DNA of 64,000 nt from JAKFDI01 sp036676235 (GCA_036676235.1 JAKFDI010000005.1:1-64000); one strand, 5' to 3'. Counted from the first letter of the stretch, positions 1 through 10,014 are shown. The notes: generated by a model from the sequence alone, not told the origin. Numbers and translations are program-made.

Positions 1-66
1 AAAGTCCGAGCACCGCAGAGCAGTCCGCTGCAAGCGGACCGCCGAGGTCGGGGTCGCCTTTTCTTG

Positions 67-98
67 GTTCCTTCTTTTGGCGAAACAAAAGAAGGAAC
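67..98. repeat. Perfect palindrome at the left edge
   Basis: A 13-bp arm GTTCCTTCTTTTG (67-79) is followed by a 6-nt loop and its exact reverse complement (86-98). No T-run follows on either strand, so a simple Rho-independent terminator is not obvious. Similar palindromes are scattered through Burkholderiales intergenic DNA; this is from memory of such genomes and was not searched. Confidence 0.7.
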
Positions 99-138
99 TC
101 GCCCGCCGGGGCGAGACCCGGCTACTCACATCAAGGCA

Positions 139-372
139 CGGTCCTTCGACTGAGCCAATGAGCAGGGCCTTCGACAAGCTCAGTCCGAACGGGCTGTGGT
201 GCAGGCTCGACCCTTCGACAGGCTCAGCGCGAACGGGTTGGCGGATGCCGGCCCTTCGATACCTCAGGCCGAACGGGTTCGTGGGACGAACGGGTTGGAG
301 CGACGAGCCCTTCGATCTGCGAAGCGGACCCTGTCCTGAGCTTGTCGAAGGGTCAGGGCGAACGGGTTCGGG
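139..372. repeat. Cluster of CCCTTCGAC...GCGAACGGG dispersed repeats (family D)
   Basis: At least four copies of a short element of the form CCCTTCGACAGGCTCAG then GCGAACGGG lie at about 167-193, 211-239, 252-279 and 308-372. The last contains an inverted copy (about 335-352, CCTGAGCTTGTCGAAGGG). The copies are degenerate and irregularly spaced. The stretch 1-584 otherwise shows no convincing gene; frames crossing it are open only because stop codons are rare at this GC content. Confidence 0.75.
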
Positions 373-584
373 TGAAGCTGGGCGCCGCTGCTCCCAGGCC
401 GGCGAACCCGAGCGCAGGCAGGTGCAGACCGCCGGCGGCGGCCGAAATGTTGCGCAGACGATGCCCGGGCATCGAATGTGCCGTGCGCTCCCCGACCGGT
501 CGCCCAAAGCGACGCAACCCCATTCAACCTGCGTGCGTCGGTGGAATCGGAATTTTGTAGAGTCGGCCCGAGAAGGGGGGTGCA

Positions 585-1838
585 ATGAGTCTCACGACGC
601 AGATCCTCGAGCGCAAGCTCGCCAGCCTGGATGTCTCACTCGCGGTGGTGCTGCCCGACGGGGAGCGGGTGGGTCCGCACGACGCGCGGGTGGTGCTCAA
701 GCTGCACGACACGGCGTCGCTCGCGCACATCGCCGCCGGTGCGGTGGGGCGCGTGGCACAAGATTGCGTGGACGGCAAGCTCGACATCCAGGGCACGATG
801 CGCGACGTGATGGCGGTGGCCGCGTCGATGATGGACGACGACCCGACCCGCAGCGAGCCGCCGGCCGCGCCGCTGCGCTGGTGGGGCGACGTGATCCGCC
901 GCAGCCGCTCTCGCGCCCGCCACGACCCGGACTCGGATGCGCGGCAGGTGCAGTTCCACTACGACGTCTCCGACGACTTCTATTCGCTGTGGCTGGACCC
1001 GCGCCGCGTCTACTCTTGCGCCTACTACCGCGAGCCGGAGATGAACCTCGCGCAGGCGCAGGAAGCCAAGCTCGACCACATCTGCCGCAAGCTCATGCTG
1101 CGCGAGGGCGAGCGCTTTCTGGACATCGGCGCGGGCTGGGGCGGCCTGCTGCTGTGGGCGGCCGAGAACTACGGCGTCACGGCACACGGCATCACGCTCA
1201 GCAAGAACCAGCATGCGCACGTGAACCGGCTGATCGAGGAGCGCGGCCTGGCCGGGCGCGTGACGATGGAGCTGCGCGACTACCGTGAACTGCCCGAGGA
1301 CCATCCCTACGACAAGATCGCCTCGGTGGGCATGTTCGAGCACGTGGGCCGCGCGCAGCTGCCCGCGTACTTTGCCAAGGTCTACCGCCTGCTGGTGCCC
1401 GGCGGCCTGCTGCTGAACCACGGCATCACCGCCGGCGGCACGCGCAACAACCAGCTCGGCGCCGGCATGGGGGAGTTCATCGAGCGCTACATCTTTCCGG
1501 GCGGCGAACTGCTGCACCTCTCGCACGTGCTCGAGGTGATGAGCGAGGCGGCGCTCGAATGCGTTGACGTGGAGAACCTGCGTCCGCACTACGCGCGCAC
1601 GCTCTGGGCCTGGAGTGACGGCCTGGAGGCCCAGTTGCCGCAGGCGCGCGACATCACGCGCGACAGCGTGGTGCGCGCTTATCGGCTGTATCTCGCCGGC
1701 TGCGCGATGAGCTTCGAGCACGCCTGGCTCTCACTGCACCAGATGCTTGCCACGCGACCGACAGGCGACGTCTCGAGCGGCGCGATGCGCGGCGCACAAT
1801 CGGCCTACCCGTTCAACCGGAGCTACCTGTACCGATGA
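585..1838 (+). CDS. cfa: Cyclopropane-fatty-acyl-phospholipid synthase (SAM-dependent methyltransferase)
   Basis: Predicted to transfer a methylene group from S-adenosylmethionine to the double bond of membrane phospholipid acyl chains, giving cyclopropane fatty acids. The 417-residue protein has the family's FHYDVSDDFYSLWLD segment (124-138) and the SAM-binding motif FLDIGAGWGG (178-187). The length is normal for the long CFA synthases. The ATG follows a purine-rich GAGAAGGGGGG site. The stop codon overlaps the next gene's start (ATGA), so the two are translationally coupled. Other members of this fold methylate mycolic acids, but the host type makes CFA synthesis the natural reading. Confidence 0.9.
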   Translation: MSLTTQILERKLASLDVSLAVVLPDGERVGPHDARVVLKLHDTASLAHIAAGAVGRVAQDCVDGKLDIQGTMRDVMAVAASMMDDDPTRSEPPAAPLRWWGDVIRRSRSRARHDPDSDARQVQFHYDVSDDFYSLWLDPRRVYSCAYYREPEMNLAQAQEAKLDHICRKLMLREGERFLDIGAGWGGLLLWAAENYGVTAHGITLSKNQHAHVNRLIEERGLAGRVTMELRDYRELPEDHPYDKIASVGMFEHVGRAQLPAYFAKVYRLLVPGGLLLNHGITAGGTRNNQLGAGMGEFIERYIFPGGELLHLSHVLEVMSEAALECVDVENLRPHYARTLWAWSDGLEAQLPQARDITRDSVVRAYRLYLAGCAMSFEHAWLSLHQMLATRPTGDVSSGAMRGAQSAYPFNRSYLYR

Positions 1839-2158
1839 TCTACAAATTCAAATCCAAGTCGGCCGGCGACGTGATCATGATGGCGCCAAGCGGCGACCAG
1901 GTGCTCGGCGTCATCGGCAAGCAGCCGGCCGCGAAAGGCATCATCGAAGTGGCCGACATGCCCGCCGCCATCGCCGCGATCGAAAGCGCCGTGGCCGAGG
2001 ACGACGAGGCGCGCCGGCAGGCCGCCGAAGAAGCCGCCGCCGAAGGCAAGCCCGCACCGCGCGGCGACGGCGTGACGCTGCGCCAGCGCGCCTGGCCGCT
2101 GGTCGAGATGATGAAGCGCTCGCACGCCGCGGGCCACGACATCGTCTGGGGTGTCTAG
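1835..2158 (+). CDS. DUF1840 domain-containing protein
   Basis: A 107-residue soluble protein that starts MIYKFKSKSAGDVIMM, the typical opening of the DUF1840 family found in beta- and gammaproteobacteria. The middle (about 55-75) is an alanine/glutamate-rich, charged, probably helical segment. The C-terminal part, WPLVEMMKRSHAAGHDIVWGV in outline, is the conserved tail. The start codon overlaps the cfa stop, so it is co-expressed with cfa. Function is unknown; no catalytic motif is visible. Confidence 0.85.
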   Translation: MIYKFKSKSAGDVIMMAPSGDQVLGVIGKQPAAKGIIEVADMPAAIAAIESAVAEDDEARRQAAEEAAAEGKPAPRGDGVTLRQRAWPLVEMMKRSHAAGHDIVWGV

Positions 2159-2159
2159 A

Positions 2160-2246
2160 TGGACCACCCCCTACGCGCTTCGCGCGCCCCCTCAAGGGGG
2201 CAACACCAGCGGGCCGGCGGAGCCGGATCCGCGGCGTTTGCTTGAT
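2160..2246 (+). repeat. Operon-junction hairpin repeat, family A, copy 1
   Basis: It starts two bases after the DUF1840 stop codon. Order of parts: CCACCCCC, a variable hairpin (CGCGC-TTC-GCGCG), a second hairpin (CCCCC-TCAA-GGGGG), then a third built on CCGGC-GGA-GCCGG, ending ATCCGCGGCGTTTGCTTG. The same framework recurs at 2951, 14852, 58438 (inverted) and 59341 (inverted, longer version). Confidence 0.85.
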
Positions 2247-2323
2247 AGCGAGCGCGACGCAGAAGACATAGCGATTCGCGCCCTGGTAGCGCCCGGATTC
2301 GTACATCACAAGGAGAAGAAGCA

Positions 2324-2950
2324 GTGAAGCTCTGGAGCACCAGCTGGGTCAACGGAGAAGCCATCCCGCCGAAGTACGCCGCAGGCCGGCTGGATGCGAA
2401 CGGGCCGACGTTCTCGGACAACCTGAACCCGCATCTCGCCTGGAGCGAAGTGCCGGAGGGCACGCAGTCCTTCGCGCTCATCTGCCACGACTTCGACGTG
2501 CCGAGCCAGGGCGACGACGTGAACAAGCCCGACCGTGAAGTGCCGGCCGACCTCGCACGTGTCGACTTTTTCCACTGGGTGATGGCGGACCTGCCTGCGT
2601 CGCTTTTGGAGATTGCCGAAGGGGAGTTCAGCCGCGGCTTCACCGCGCGCGGCAAGAACGGGCCTGAGACGCTGCACGGCGCGCGTCACGGCCTGAACGA
2701 CTTCACGGGCTGGTTCGCCGGCGACGCGGACAAGAGCGGCCAGTACTTCGGCTACGACGGCCCGTTTCCGCCCTTCAACGATTCGCTCATCCACCACTAC
2801 GTGTTCACCGTCTACGCGCTGTCGGTCGCGCGCACGCCCATCGAGGGCGTGTTCGACGGCAAGCAGTTGCGCGAGGCGATCTATGCGCACGTGCTGGCCG
2901 AGGCCACGCACTCGGGCACCTACACGCTCAACCGCCGATTGTTGAAATGA
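2324..2950 (+). CDS. YbhB/YbcL family PEBP-like protein
   Basis: A 208-residue cytoplasmic protein of the phosphatidylethanolamine-binding / Raf kinase inhibitor-like superfamily. It shows the ligand-site features NPHLAWSEVPEGTQSFAL, then CHDFDVP (D-x-D region), then FFHWVMADLP with the conserved H-W. The bacterial role is not established. The GTG start is supported by AAGGAG at 2310-2315, eight bases upstream. Family A repeats flank it on both sides. It is longer than the roughly 160-residue E. coli YbhB; the extra length is spread through insertions such as residues 65-80. Confidence 0.88.
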   Translation: MKLWSTSWVNGEAIPPKYAAGRLDANGPTFSDNLNPHLAWSEVPEGTQSFALICHDFDVPSQGDDVNKPDREVPADLARVDFFHWVMADLPASLLEIAEGEFSRGFTARGKNGPETLHGARHGLNDFTGWFAGDADKSGQYFGYDGPFPPFNDSLIHHYVFTVYALSVARTPIEGVFDGKQLREAIYAHVLAEATHSGTYTLNRRLLK

Positions 2951-3030
2951 CCCCCCCTACGCGCTTCGCGCGCCCCCCAGGGGGCAACACCAGCGGACCG
3001 GCAGAGCCGGATCCGCGGTGTTCGCTTGGA
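2951..3030 (+). repeat. Operon-junction hairpin repeat, family A, copy 2
   Basis: It begins directly after the PEBP gene's TGA. The framework is that of copy 1, with a shortened second hairpin (CCCCCCAGGGGG) and an AGA loop in the third. It ends TTCGCTTGG, which creates a spurious TTG start at 3026 in the frame of the next gene. Confidence 0.85.
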
Positions 3031-3091
3031 AAGACCCTCGTTTCATGCGCCGCCGGTCGCGCGCAGCGCGGTGGATCGAAGTGATGGCTCG

Positions 3092-3757
3092 ATGAGCGAG
3101 CCGGTGGGCGACGCCATGCCCGAGGCGACGCGCATCATCGCCGTGCGCCACGGCGAGACCGCCTGGAACGCCGACTCGCGCATGCAGGGCCAGCTCGACA
3201 TTCCGCTCAACGCGCTCGGCCGCCTGCAGGCGCAGCGCCTGGCGCAGGCGCTGGCCGACGAGCCGCTGGATGCGATCTACGCCAGCGACCTGTCGCGTGC
3301 CTTCGACACCGCGCAGGCGGTGGCCGCGCTGACCGGCCACCGCGTGATCGCCGACACCGCGCTGCGCGAGCGTGCCTTCGGCGCGTTCCAGGGGCTCACC
3401 TACACCGAGATCGAACAGCGTTGGCCGGAGCAGGGCGCGCGCTGGCGTACACGCGATGTCGACTTCGTGCCCGAGGGCGGCGAATCGCTGCGGCAGTTGT
3501 CGGCGCGCAGCGTGGAGGCCGCCGCGCGGCTGGCCGCGGCCCATGCCGGCGGCACCATCCTGCTGGTCGCGCACGGTGGGGTGATGGACTGCCTGTACCG
3601 CGCTGCCGTGCGCATCGAACTCGACCTGATCCGCACCTGGCAGCTTGGCAATGCCAGCATCAACCGGCTGCTCTACAGCGCCGAAGGCTTCTCGCTCGTC
3701 GGCTGGAGCGACATGCGGCACCTTGAAGACGCGGTGCTGGACGAGGCTTCCACGTGA
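3092..3757 (+). CDS. Histidine phosphatase family protein (phosphoglycerate-mutase-like)
   Basis: A 221-residue branch-1 histidine phosphatase. The phosphoacceptor motif RHGE is at residues 19-22, the acid/base Glu probably at 93 (LRERAFG), and the second catalytic His at 161 (LLVAHGG). The substrate cannot be read from sequence; family members include cofactor-dependent phosphoglycerate mutases and small-molecule phosphatases such as CobC. I prefer the ATG at 3092 (or 3116) over the in-frame TTG at 3026, which lies inside a repeat. The stop overlaps the GTG start of the next gene (GTGA), indicating an operon. Confidence 0.88.
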   Translation: MSEPVGDAMPEATRIIAVRHGETAWNADSRMQGQLDIPLNALGRLQAQRLAQALADEPLDAIYASDLSRAFDTAQAVAALTGHRVIADTALRERAFGAFQGLTYTEIEQRWPEQGARWRTRDVDFVPEGGESLRQLSARSVEAAARLAAAHAGGTILLVAHGGVMDCLYRAAVRIELDLIRTWQLGNASINRLLYSAEGFSLVGWSDMRHLEDAVLDEAST

Positions 3758-4866
3758 ACGGCGTGCCGGTCAGCGTGGGCGACGCGGTCGGTGCGATCGA
3801 CACGCCGGTACTCGTTGTCGACCTCGACGCGCTGGAGCGCAACATCGAGCGCATGGCCGACTACGCGCGGCGCCATCAGTTGCGCCTGCGCCCGCATGCC
3901 AAGACCCACAAGAGCGCCGCCATCGCACGGCTGCAGGTCGCCGCCGGCGCCGTGGGCGTGTGCGTGCAGAAGCTCGGCGAGGCCGAGGCACTGGCCGATG
4001 AGGGCATTGCCGACCTCTACATCAGCAATGAAATCGTCGACGAGCGCAAGCTGGCGCGACTGGCGGCGTTGGCCGGCCGTGCGACGCTGGCCGTGGCGGT
4101 CGATTCGCAGCTGGGCATCGAGCGGCTGGCTGCGGCGCTCAAGTCGGCCGGCACGGCGCTCGACGTGTTCGTTGAAATCGACGTCGGCCACGGCCGCTGC
4201 GGCGTGGCGCCGACGGCGGCGGGCACGCTCGCGCATCAGGTGGTGGCCCACGGGCTGCGCTTCGCCGGGCTGCAGGCCTACCACGGCCGCGCCCAGCACC
4301 TGCGCGGCGTGGCCGAGCGCGAGGCCGCGATCCGCCGTGCCGTGGCGCTGGCGCGCGCGGCGCAGGCGAGCATCACTTCCGCCGGCCTCGATTGCCCACT
4401 CGTCACCGGCGGCGGCACCGGCAGCTTCGCCTTCGAGGCTGCGGGCGGCGTGCACGGCGAGATCCAGCCCGGCAGCTACGTCTTCATGGACCGCGACTAC
4501 GCGGCCAATGACGTCGGCGGCGGCGCGCCGGCCTTCGAGCAGGCGCTTTTCGTCAAGGCGCAGGTGATGAGCCGCGGCCAGGCGCATGCGGTGGTCGATG
4601 CGGGCCACAAGGCGCACGCCATCGACTCGGGCCTGCCGCAGGTGTGGCAACGCCGGCTCGAATTCGCCAACGGCGGCGACGAGCACGGCATCCTGCGCAG
4701 CGCAGGCGATGCGCTGCCGGCGCTGGGCGAGACGGTGTGGCTGGTGCCTGGGCACTGCGACCCGACGGTGAACCTGCACGATCACTACGTCGCCGTGCGC
4801 GGCGGGCTGGCGCAGGGCCGTGTCGAGGCGATCTGGCCGGTGGACGCCCGAGGCTGCGTGCGCTGA
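3754..4866 (+). CDS. D-threonine aldolase / D-serine dehydratase-like PLP enzyme
   Basis: A 370-residue fold-type III PLP enzyme: an alanine-racemase-like barrel followed by a metal-binding C-terminal domain. The PLP lysine is K50 in RPHAKTHK. The C-terminal metal-site signature PGHCDP gives H334 and D336. These are the marks of the low-specificity D-threonine aldolase and DSD1 D-serine dehydratase group, which cleave or dehydrate D-beta-hydroxy amino acids using PLP and a divalent metal. Aldolase versus dehydratase cannot be decided here. It starts at GTG overlapping the phosphatase stop. A CCCTCTCCC/GGGAGAGGG hairpin follows the gene. Confidence 0.85.
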   Translation: MNGVPVSVGDAVGAIDTPVLVVDLDALERNIERMADYARRHQLRLRPHAKTHKSAAIARLQVAAGAVGVCVQKLGEAEALADEGIADLYISNEIVDERKLARLAALAGRATLAVAVDSQLGIERLAAALKSAGTALDVFVEIDVGHGRCGVAPTAAGTLAHQVVAHGLRFAGLQAYHGRAQHLRGVAEREAAIRRAVALARAAQASITSAGLDCPLVTGGGTGSFAFEAAGGVHGEIQPGSYVFMDRDYAANDVGGGAPAFEQALFVKAQVMSRGQAHAVVDAGHKAHAIDSGLPQVWQRRLEFANGGDEHGILRSAGDALPALGETVWLVPGHCDPTVNLHDHYVAVRGGLAQGRVEAIWPVDARGCVR

Positions 4867-4877
4867 GGCGGGTCACA

Positions 4878-4902
4878 CCCTCTCCCACGCGGGGGGAGAG
4901 GG
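4878..4902. repeat. Short GC-rich hairpin after the aldolase gene
   Basis: CCCTCTCCC (4878-4886) pairs with GGGAGAGGG (4894-4902) across a 7-nt loop. There is no T-run. This CCCTCTCCC...GGGAGAGGG form is a widespread intergenic element of GC-rich proteobacteria. It may slow exonucleases or help end transcription. Confidence 0.6.
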
Positions 4903-4985
4903 GGCAATTCCGCCGATCGCTGCGAGCGTGGGTTTGCGGGAAACCGCCGCTTCTGCCGCTCGAATTTCCGCGCGATGATCGGCGA

Positions 4986-6083
4986 ATGACCGGCCCACAA
5001 ATCATCGTCCTCGCCACGCCGATCTTCCTGCTGCTGATCGGCATCGAGTACCTCGTCGGCCTCAAGCGCGGACGCAACACCTACCGCCTGAGCGATGCGC
5101 TGAACAGCATTGGTCTGGGCATCATGAGCCAGATCGTCGGCGTGTTCACCGTGCTGCTGACGGCGGGCATCTACGCCATCGTCTACGAGCATGTGGCGCT
5201 GACCCGACTGCCCACGAACGCCTGGTGGGTGTGGCTCGCGGGCCTGGTGCTCTACGACCTGTGCTACTACTGGCAGCACCGCTTCGGCCACACGGTGGCG
5301 GTGTTCTGGGCGGCGCATGCGGTGCATCACCAGAGCGAGGACTACAACCTTTCCACCGCGCTGCGCCAGACGAGCAGCGGCTTCCTGCTGAGCTGGCTGT
5401 TCTATCTGCCGATGGCGGTGCTGGGATTTCCGCCGCTGGTGTTCGGCATCGTGGCGCTGATCGACCTGCTCTACCAGTACTGGGTGCACACCCAGCAGAT
5501 CGGAAAACTCGGCTGGTTCGACCGCTGGTTCTGCGCGCCGAGCAACCACCGCGTGCACCACGCGGTGAACGACAAGTACGTCGACCGCAACTACGGCGGC
5601 ATCTTCATCGTCTGGGACAGGCTGTTCGGCAGCTTCGAGCCGGAAGACGACGCCGAGCCCTGTGTCTACGGCACGCGCAGCCCGCTGCGCAGCTGGAACC
5701 CGCTGTGGGCCAACCTGCAGGTCTATGCCGATCTGGCGCACGATTCATGGCATGCCGAACGCTGGATGGACAAGCTGCGCGTGTGGTTCAAGCCGCCCGG
5801 CTGGCGACCGGCCGACGTGGCGGCGCGCTTCCCGAAGCCGGCGTTCGATCTGCGCACCGTGCAGCGCTACGACCCGCCGCTCGCGCGCGGAGCCGCGTGG
5901 ACGGCAGGTGTGCTGTTCGCGCTGCTGATCGCTGCCACCGCAGCGCTGCTGTGGAACGCCCATCTGCTGAGCGTCGCGCAGCAGGCCGGTTCGGCAGCGG
6001 GCATCGTGGTGGGGTTGTGGGTGGTCGGCGTGGTCTGCACGCCGCGTGCAGCGGCCGCCACGGCGCAGCGCGTCTCGGCGTAG
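4986..6083 (+). CDS. Membrane fatty acid hydroxylase / sterol desaturase family protein
   Basis: A 365-residue integral membrane di-iron enzyme. The three histidine boxes are HRFGH (98-102), HAVHH (111-115) and HRVHH (188-192). Hydrophobic segments lie at about 5-25, 45-68, 82-95, 133-165, and two near the C-terminus (about 305-350). The family hydroxylates or desaturates lipids, carotenoids or sterols with O2; the substrate is unknown here. I chose the ATG at 4986 because the longer frame before it is proline/arginine-rich read-through of intergenic sequence. The C-terminal hydrophobic extension beyond the hydroxylase core is a variable add-on. Confidence 0.88.
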   Translation: MTGPQIIVLATPIFLLLIGIEYLVGLKRGRNTYRLSDALNSIGLGIMSQIVGVFTVLLTAGIYAIVYEHVALTRLPTNAWWVWLAGLVLYDLCYYWQHRFGHTVAVFWAAHAVHHQSEDYNLSTALRQTSSGFLLSWLFYLPMAVLGFPPLVFGIVALIDLLYQYWVHTQQIGKLGWFDRWFCAPSNHRVHHAVNDKYVDRNYGGIFIVWDRLFGSFEPEDDAEPCVYGTRSPLRSWNPLWANLQVYADLAHDSWHAERWMDKLRVWFKPPGWRPADVAARFPKPAFDLRTVQRYDPPLARGAAWTAGVLFALLIAATAALLWNAHLLSVAQQAGSAAGIVVGLWVVGVVCTPRAAAATAQRVSA

Positions 6084-6087
6084 CCGC

Positions 6088-7152
<1,065 letters not shown>

Positions 7153-7214
7153 TATGGAGACGCGCTGCAGCCGCCCGGCGCTCGCCGCGCGAGGGCGTTG
7201 CTAGACTCGCGCCC

Positions 7215-7592
7215 GTGCTTTCGCTGCGTTGCCGCCTTCGCCTGTTCAGCTGGATCGCTCTGTGCGCGATGGCGGCGCTCGCGTTCGCGCCCAGCGTGTC
7301 GCATGCGCTGGCGGCCGGCGCCGCGCCGGGGCCGTGGTCGGAGATCTGCACCACGCTCGGCCTGAACACCAACGCACCCGCCGGCGGCGAGGAATCCGGC
7401 GCCGCGCCGCACCTCGAGCATTGCCCGCTGTGCGCGCAGGCGGCTCATGCGCCCGGCCTGCCGCCCGCGGAAATTTCTCCGCTGATCGCGACGCCCGGCG
7501 GCGAGGCCCTGCCGCCGCTCTTCCTGCACGCGCCGCACCCGCTCTTCGCGTGGACCCGGGCGCAGCCGCGCGCCCCGCCTCTTTCGAGCTGA
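7215..7592 (+). CDS. DUF2946 family small envelope protein
   Basis: A 125-residue protein with an N-terminal hydrophobic segment (about 8-28), consistent with a signal peptide or anchor, followed by HCPLC (69-73) and H78. This H-CPLC-H pattern is the hallmark of DUF2946 proteins, which are often found next to copper receptors and PCu(A)C chaperones. It probably binds copper in the envelope, which is inference from motif and neighbours. The start is a GTG at 7215; longer versions of the frame overlap the ruvB start. First gene of a plus-strand copper cassette. Confidence 0.75.
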   Translation: MLSLRCRLRLFSWIALCAMAALAFAPSVSHALAAGAAPGPWSEICTTLGLNTNAPAGGEESGAAPHLEHCPLCAQAAHAPGLPPAEISPLIATPGGEALPPLFLHAPHPLFAWTRAQPRAPPLSS

Positions 7593-7668
7593 CCCGACAC
7601 GAGCGCCGGCGCGCGACACGTTCGCGCACGCCGGCACGTCCCGTCATCGATTGCTCGAGGAGGCCGCC

Positions 7669-9981
7669 GTGCCCCCAGGCTGCCAAGCCCATCACTTCTT
7701 CCTGGGCGCTCTGTGCTCAGACATCGCGTTCGCGCAGGCGCACGCTCACGCCCAGGCCCAGGCCCAGCCAGCGCCCGCACTCGACCGCGTGAGCATCACC
7801 GCCGCGCGCCCCGCGTCGCTGCCGATCGCGATTCCGACCACCACCGAATCCGTCTCGGCCGACACCATCGAACGCAGCATCAACGCCACCGACGCCGAAG
7901 ACGCGCTCAAGTACCTGCCCAGCCTGCTGGTGCGCAAGCGCTACGCTGGCGACTTCGACCACGCGGTGCTCTCCACCCGCGCCTCGGGCACCGGCAACAG
8001 CGCGCGCTCGCTGGTGTATGCCGACGGCATCCTGCTGTCCAACCTGCTGGGCAACGGCGCGAGCTTCACACCGCGCTGGGGCCTGGTCACGCCCGAGGAG
8101 ATCGAACGCGTGGACGTGCTCTACGGCCCGTTCTCCGCCGCCTACGCCGGCAACTCGGCCGGTGCCGTCGTCGACTACGTGACGCGCATGCCCACGCGCT
8201 TCGAGGCGCACCTGAAGCTCGCCGGCTTCACGCAGCGCTTCTCGCTGTACCGCACCGACGAGCGCTTCGGCGGCCACCAGGCCAGCGCCTCGCTGGGCGA
8301 CGCGAGCGGCGACTGGTCGTGGTGGCTGGGTCTGAACCGGCTGGAAAGCCGCAGCCATCCGCTGACGTTCGCCACGCGGGCCGCGGCGCAGGCGAGCCCC
8401 GGTGCGCCGGGCCTGCCCGTCACCGGCGCGGTGGCCGAGAAGAACCGCTTCAACGACGACTGGCTGCTGCTCGGCGCCGGCAGCCAGGCACACACCGTCC
8501 AGGACCACGCCAAGCTCAAGCTCGCGTATCGCGTGTCGCCCGACGTGACCGCGAGCTACCTCTTCGGCCTGTGGCACAACGAGACCCGCCGCCACGCAAG
8601 TTCGTACCTGCGCGATGCGGGCGGCAACCTCATGGCGCTCGATCCGGGCAACCTGCCGGCCAGCGGCGACCTGCGGGTGAACATCGACGGGCGCGACTAC
8701 ACGCTGCTGCCCGGCGACTTCGCGAAGACGCGCGAGCGCGCCCAGCACCACATCCACGGCTTCACCCTCAAGCAGCATTCGGGCGGCGGGTGGGACTGGG
8801 CCTTTGCGGCCAGCACCTACCGCATGGCGCGCGACGAACTGCGCGCCTGGGCGCCGACCACCGCGCCTTTCAACGCGACGGCCGGCCGCCTGACGGACCG
8901 GGCCGGCACCGGCTGGGACACGCTCGCGCTGAAAGGCACCTGGCGGCCCGAAGGCCGTGCGCACGTCGTCGAGTTCGGCCTGCAGCGCGAGGCCTACCGG
9001 CTGCGCAACCGCGTCTTCAGCAGCACCGACTGGCGCGGCGGCGCCCCCGCGGCACAGACGGCGCGCTTCGAGGGCGACACCGAGCTGGCGAGCCTCTGGG
9101 CACAGGACGCATGGCGCATCGCGCCGCGCTGGCGTGCGGTGCTCGGTGCGCGGCTCGAGCACTGGCGCGCCGACAACGGCCGCACCGACGGCTACGCCCA
9201 TCCGGGCCGCAGCGAGCAGCATGTGTCGCCCAAGGCCGCGCTCGGCTGGCGCGTCGACGACGACTGGACGCTGCGGCTGTCGACCGGCCGCGCGGTGCGC
9301 ATGCCCACCGTGTCGGAGCTGTTCCAGGGCAGCACCGACACGCTGGGCCAGTTGCACAACGGCGACCCGCTGCTGCGGCCTGAGCGCTCGCAGACCACCG
9401 AACTGAGCGCGGAGCGGCAGCTCAGCCACGGCCTGGCGCGCGCGACGGTGTTCTTCGAGGACACGAAGGACGCGCTGTATTCGCAGACGAACACGCTCGT
9501 CACGCCCAACGTCACCAACGTGCAGAACGTCGACCGCATCGAGACGCGCGGCATCGAACTTGCGCTGCAGACGGTCGATGCGCCGGTGCGCGGGCTCGAC
9601 CTCATGGCGAGCGTGACCTATGCCGATTCCACCGTGGTGCAAAACGACCGCATGCCGGCTAGCGTCGGCAAGCAGCAGCAGCGCGTGCCCCGCTGGCGCG
9701 CGAGCCTCCTGGCTGTGTGGCGCGCCACCGAACGCTTCACCGCGAGCCTGGGCGTGCGCCACGGCGGACCGCAGTTCAACACCGCCGACAACAGCGACCC
9801 CAACGGCGCGCGCTACCACGGCGCGAGCGCCTTCACCGTGGCCGACCTGCGGCTGCACTACCGCTTCAGCCGGCAATGGAGCGGCGCCTTCGGCATCGAC
9901 AACCTCACCGACGCCACCTACTGGAACTTCCACCCCTATCCGCAGCGCAGCTTCAACGCCGAGTTGCGCTTCGATCTCTGA
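7669..9981 (+). CDS. TonB-dependent outer-membrane receptor, probably for copper
   Basis: About 770 residues: a plug domain (roughly 50-160, including ALKYLPSLLVRKRYAGDFDH and VDVLYGPFSAAYAG) followed by a 22-strand barrel with frequent aromatic strand ends, ending NAELRFDL. The size fits TonB receptors. The cassette context (DUF2946 before, PCu(A)C after) favours copper uptake of the OprC/NosA type. I prefer the GTG at 7669, five bases after GAGGAGG (7657-7663), over an upstream TTG. The predicted signal peptide is weak and contains two histidines (HHFFLGALCSDIAFA). Just after it is an HAHAQAQAQ-type stretch that could bind metal. Confidence 0.85.
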   Translation: MPPGCQAHHFFLGALCSDIAFAQAHAHAQAQAQPAPALDRVSITAARPASLPIAIPTTTESVSADTIERSINATDAEDALKYLPSLLVRKRYAGDFDHAVLSTRASGTGNSARSLVYADGILLSNLLGNGASFTPRWGLVTPEEIERVDVLYGPFSAAYAGNSAGAVVDYVTRMPTRFEAHLKLAGFTQRFSLYRTDERFGGHQASASLGDASGDWSWWLGLNRLESRSHPLTFATRAAAQASPGAPGLPVTGAVAEKNRFNDDWLLLGAGSQAHTVQDHAKLKLAYRVSPDVTASYLFGLWHNETRRHASSYLRDAGGNLMALDPGNLPASGDLRVNIDGRDYTLLPGDFAKTRERAQHHIHGFTLKQHSGGGWDWAFAASTYRMARDELRAWAPTTAPFNATAGRLTDRAGTGWDTLALKGTWRPEGRAHVVEFGLQREAYRLRNRVFSSTDWRGGAPAAQTARFEGDTELASLWAQDAWRIAPRWRAVLGARLEHWRADNGRTDGYAHPGRSEQHVSPKAALGWRVDDDWTLRLSTGRAVRMPTVSELFQGSTDTLGQLHNGDPLLRPERSQTTELSAERQLSHGLARATVFFEDTKDALYSQTNTLVTPNVTNVQNVDRIETRGIELALQTVDAPVRGLDLMASVTYADSTVVQNDRMPASVGKQQQRVPRWRASLLAVWRATERFTASLGVRHGGPQFNTADNSDPNGARYHGASAFTVADLRLHYRFSRQWSGAFGIDNLTDATYWNFHPYPQRSFNAELRFDL

Positions 9982-10014
9982 TCCACCCTTACCCTGCCTG
10001 AAAGGATGATTCCC

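Noticed and set aside
139..372. Possible CRISPR array
   Set aside because: Repeats are degenerate, irregularly spaced, partly inverted and have no unique spacers or cas genes.
77..1288. 403-residue plus-strand reading frame from the repeat region into cfa
   Set aside because: It is arginine/glycine-rich, crosses dispersed repeats and runs out of frame through cfa, which has clear methyltransferase motifs.
3026..3091. TTG start for the histidine phosphatase
   Set aside because: The codon is part of a family A repeat and would add 22 residues not expected before the RHG motif.
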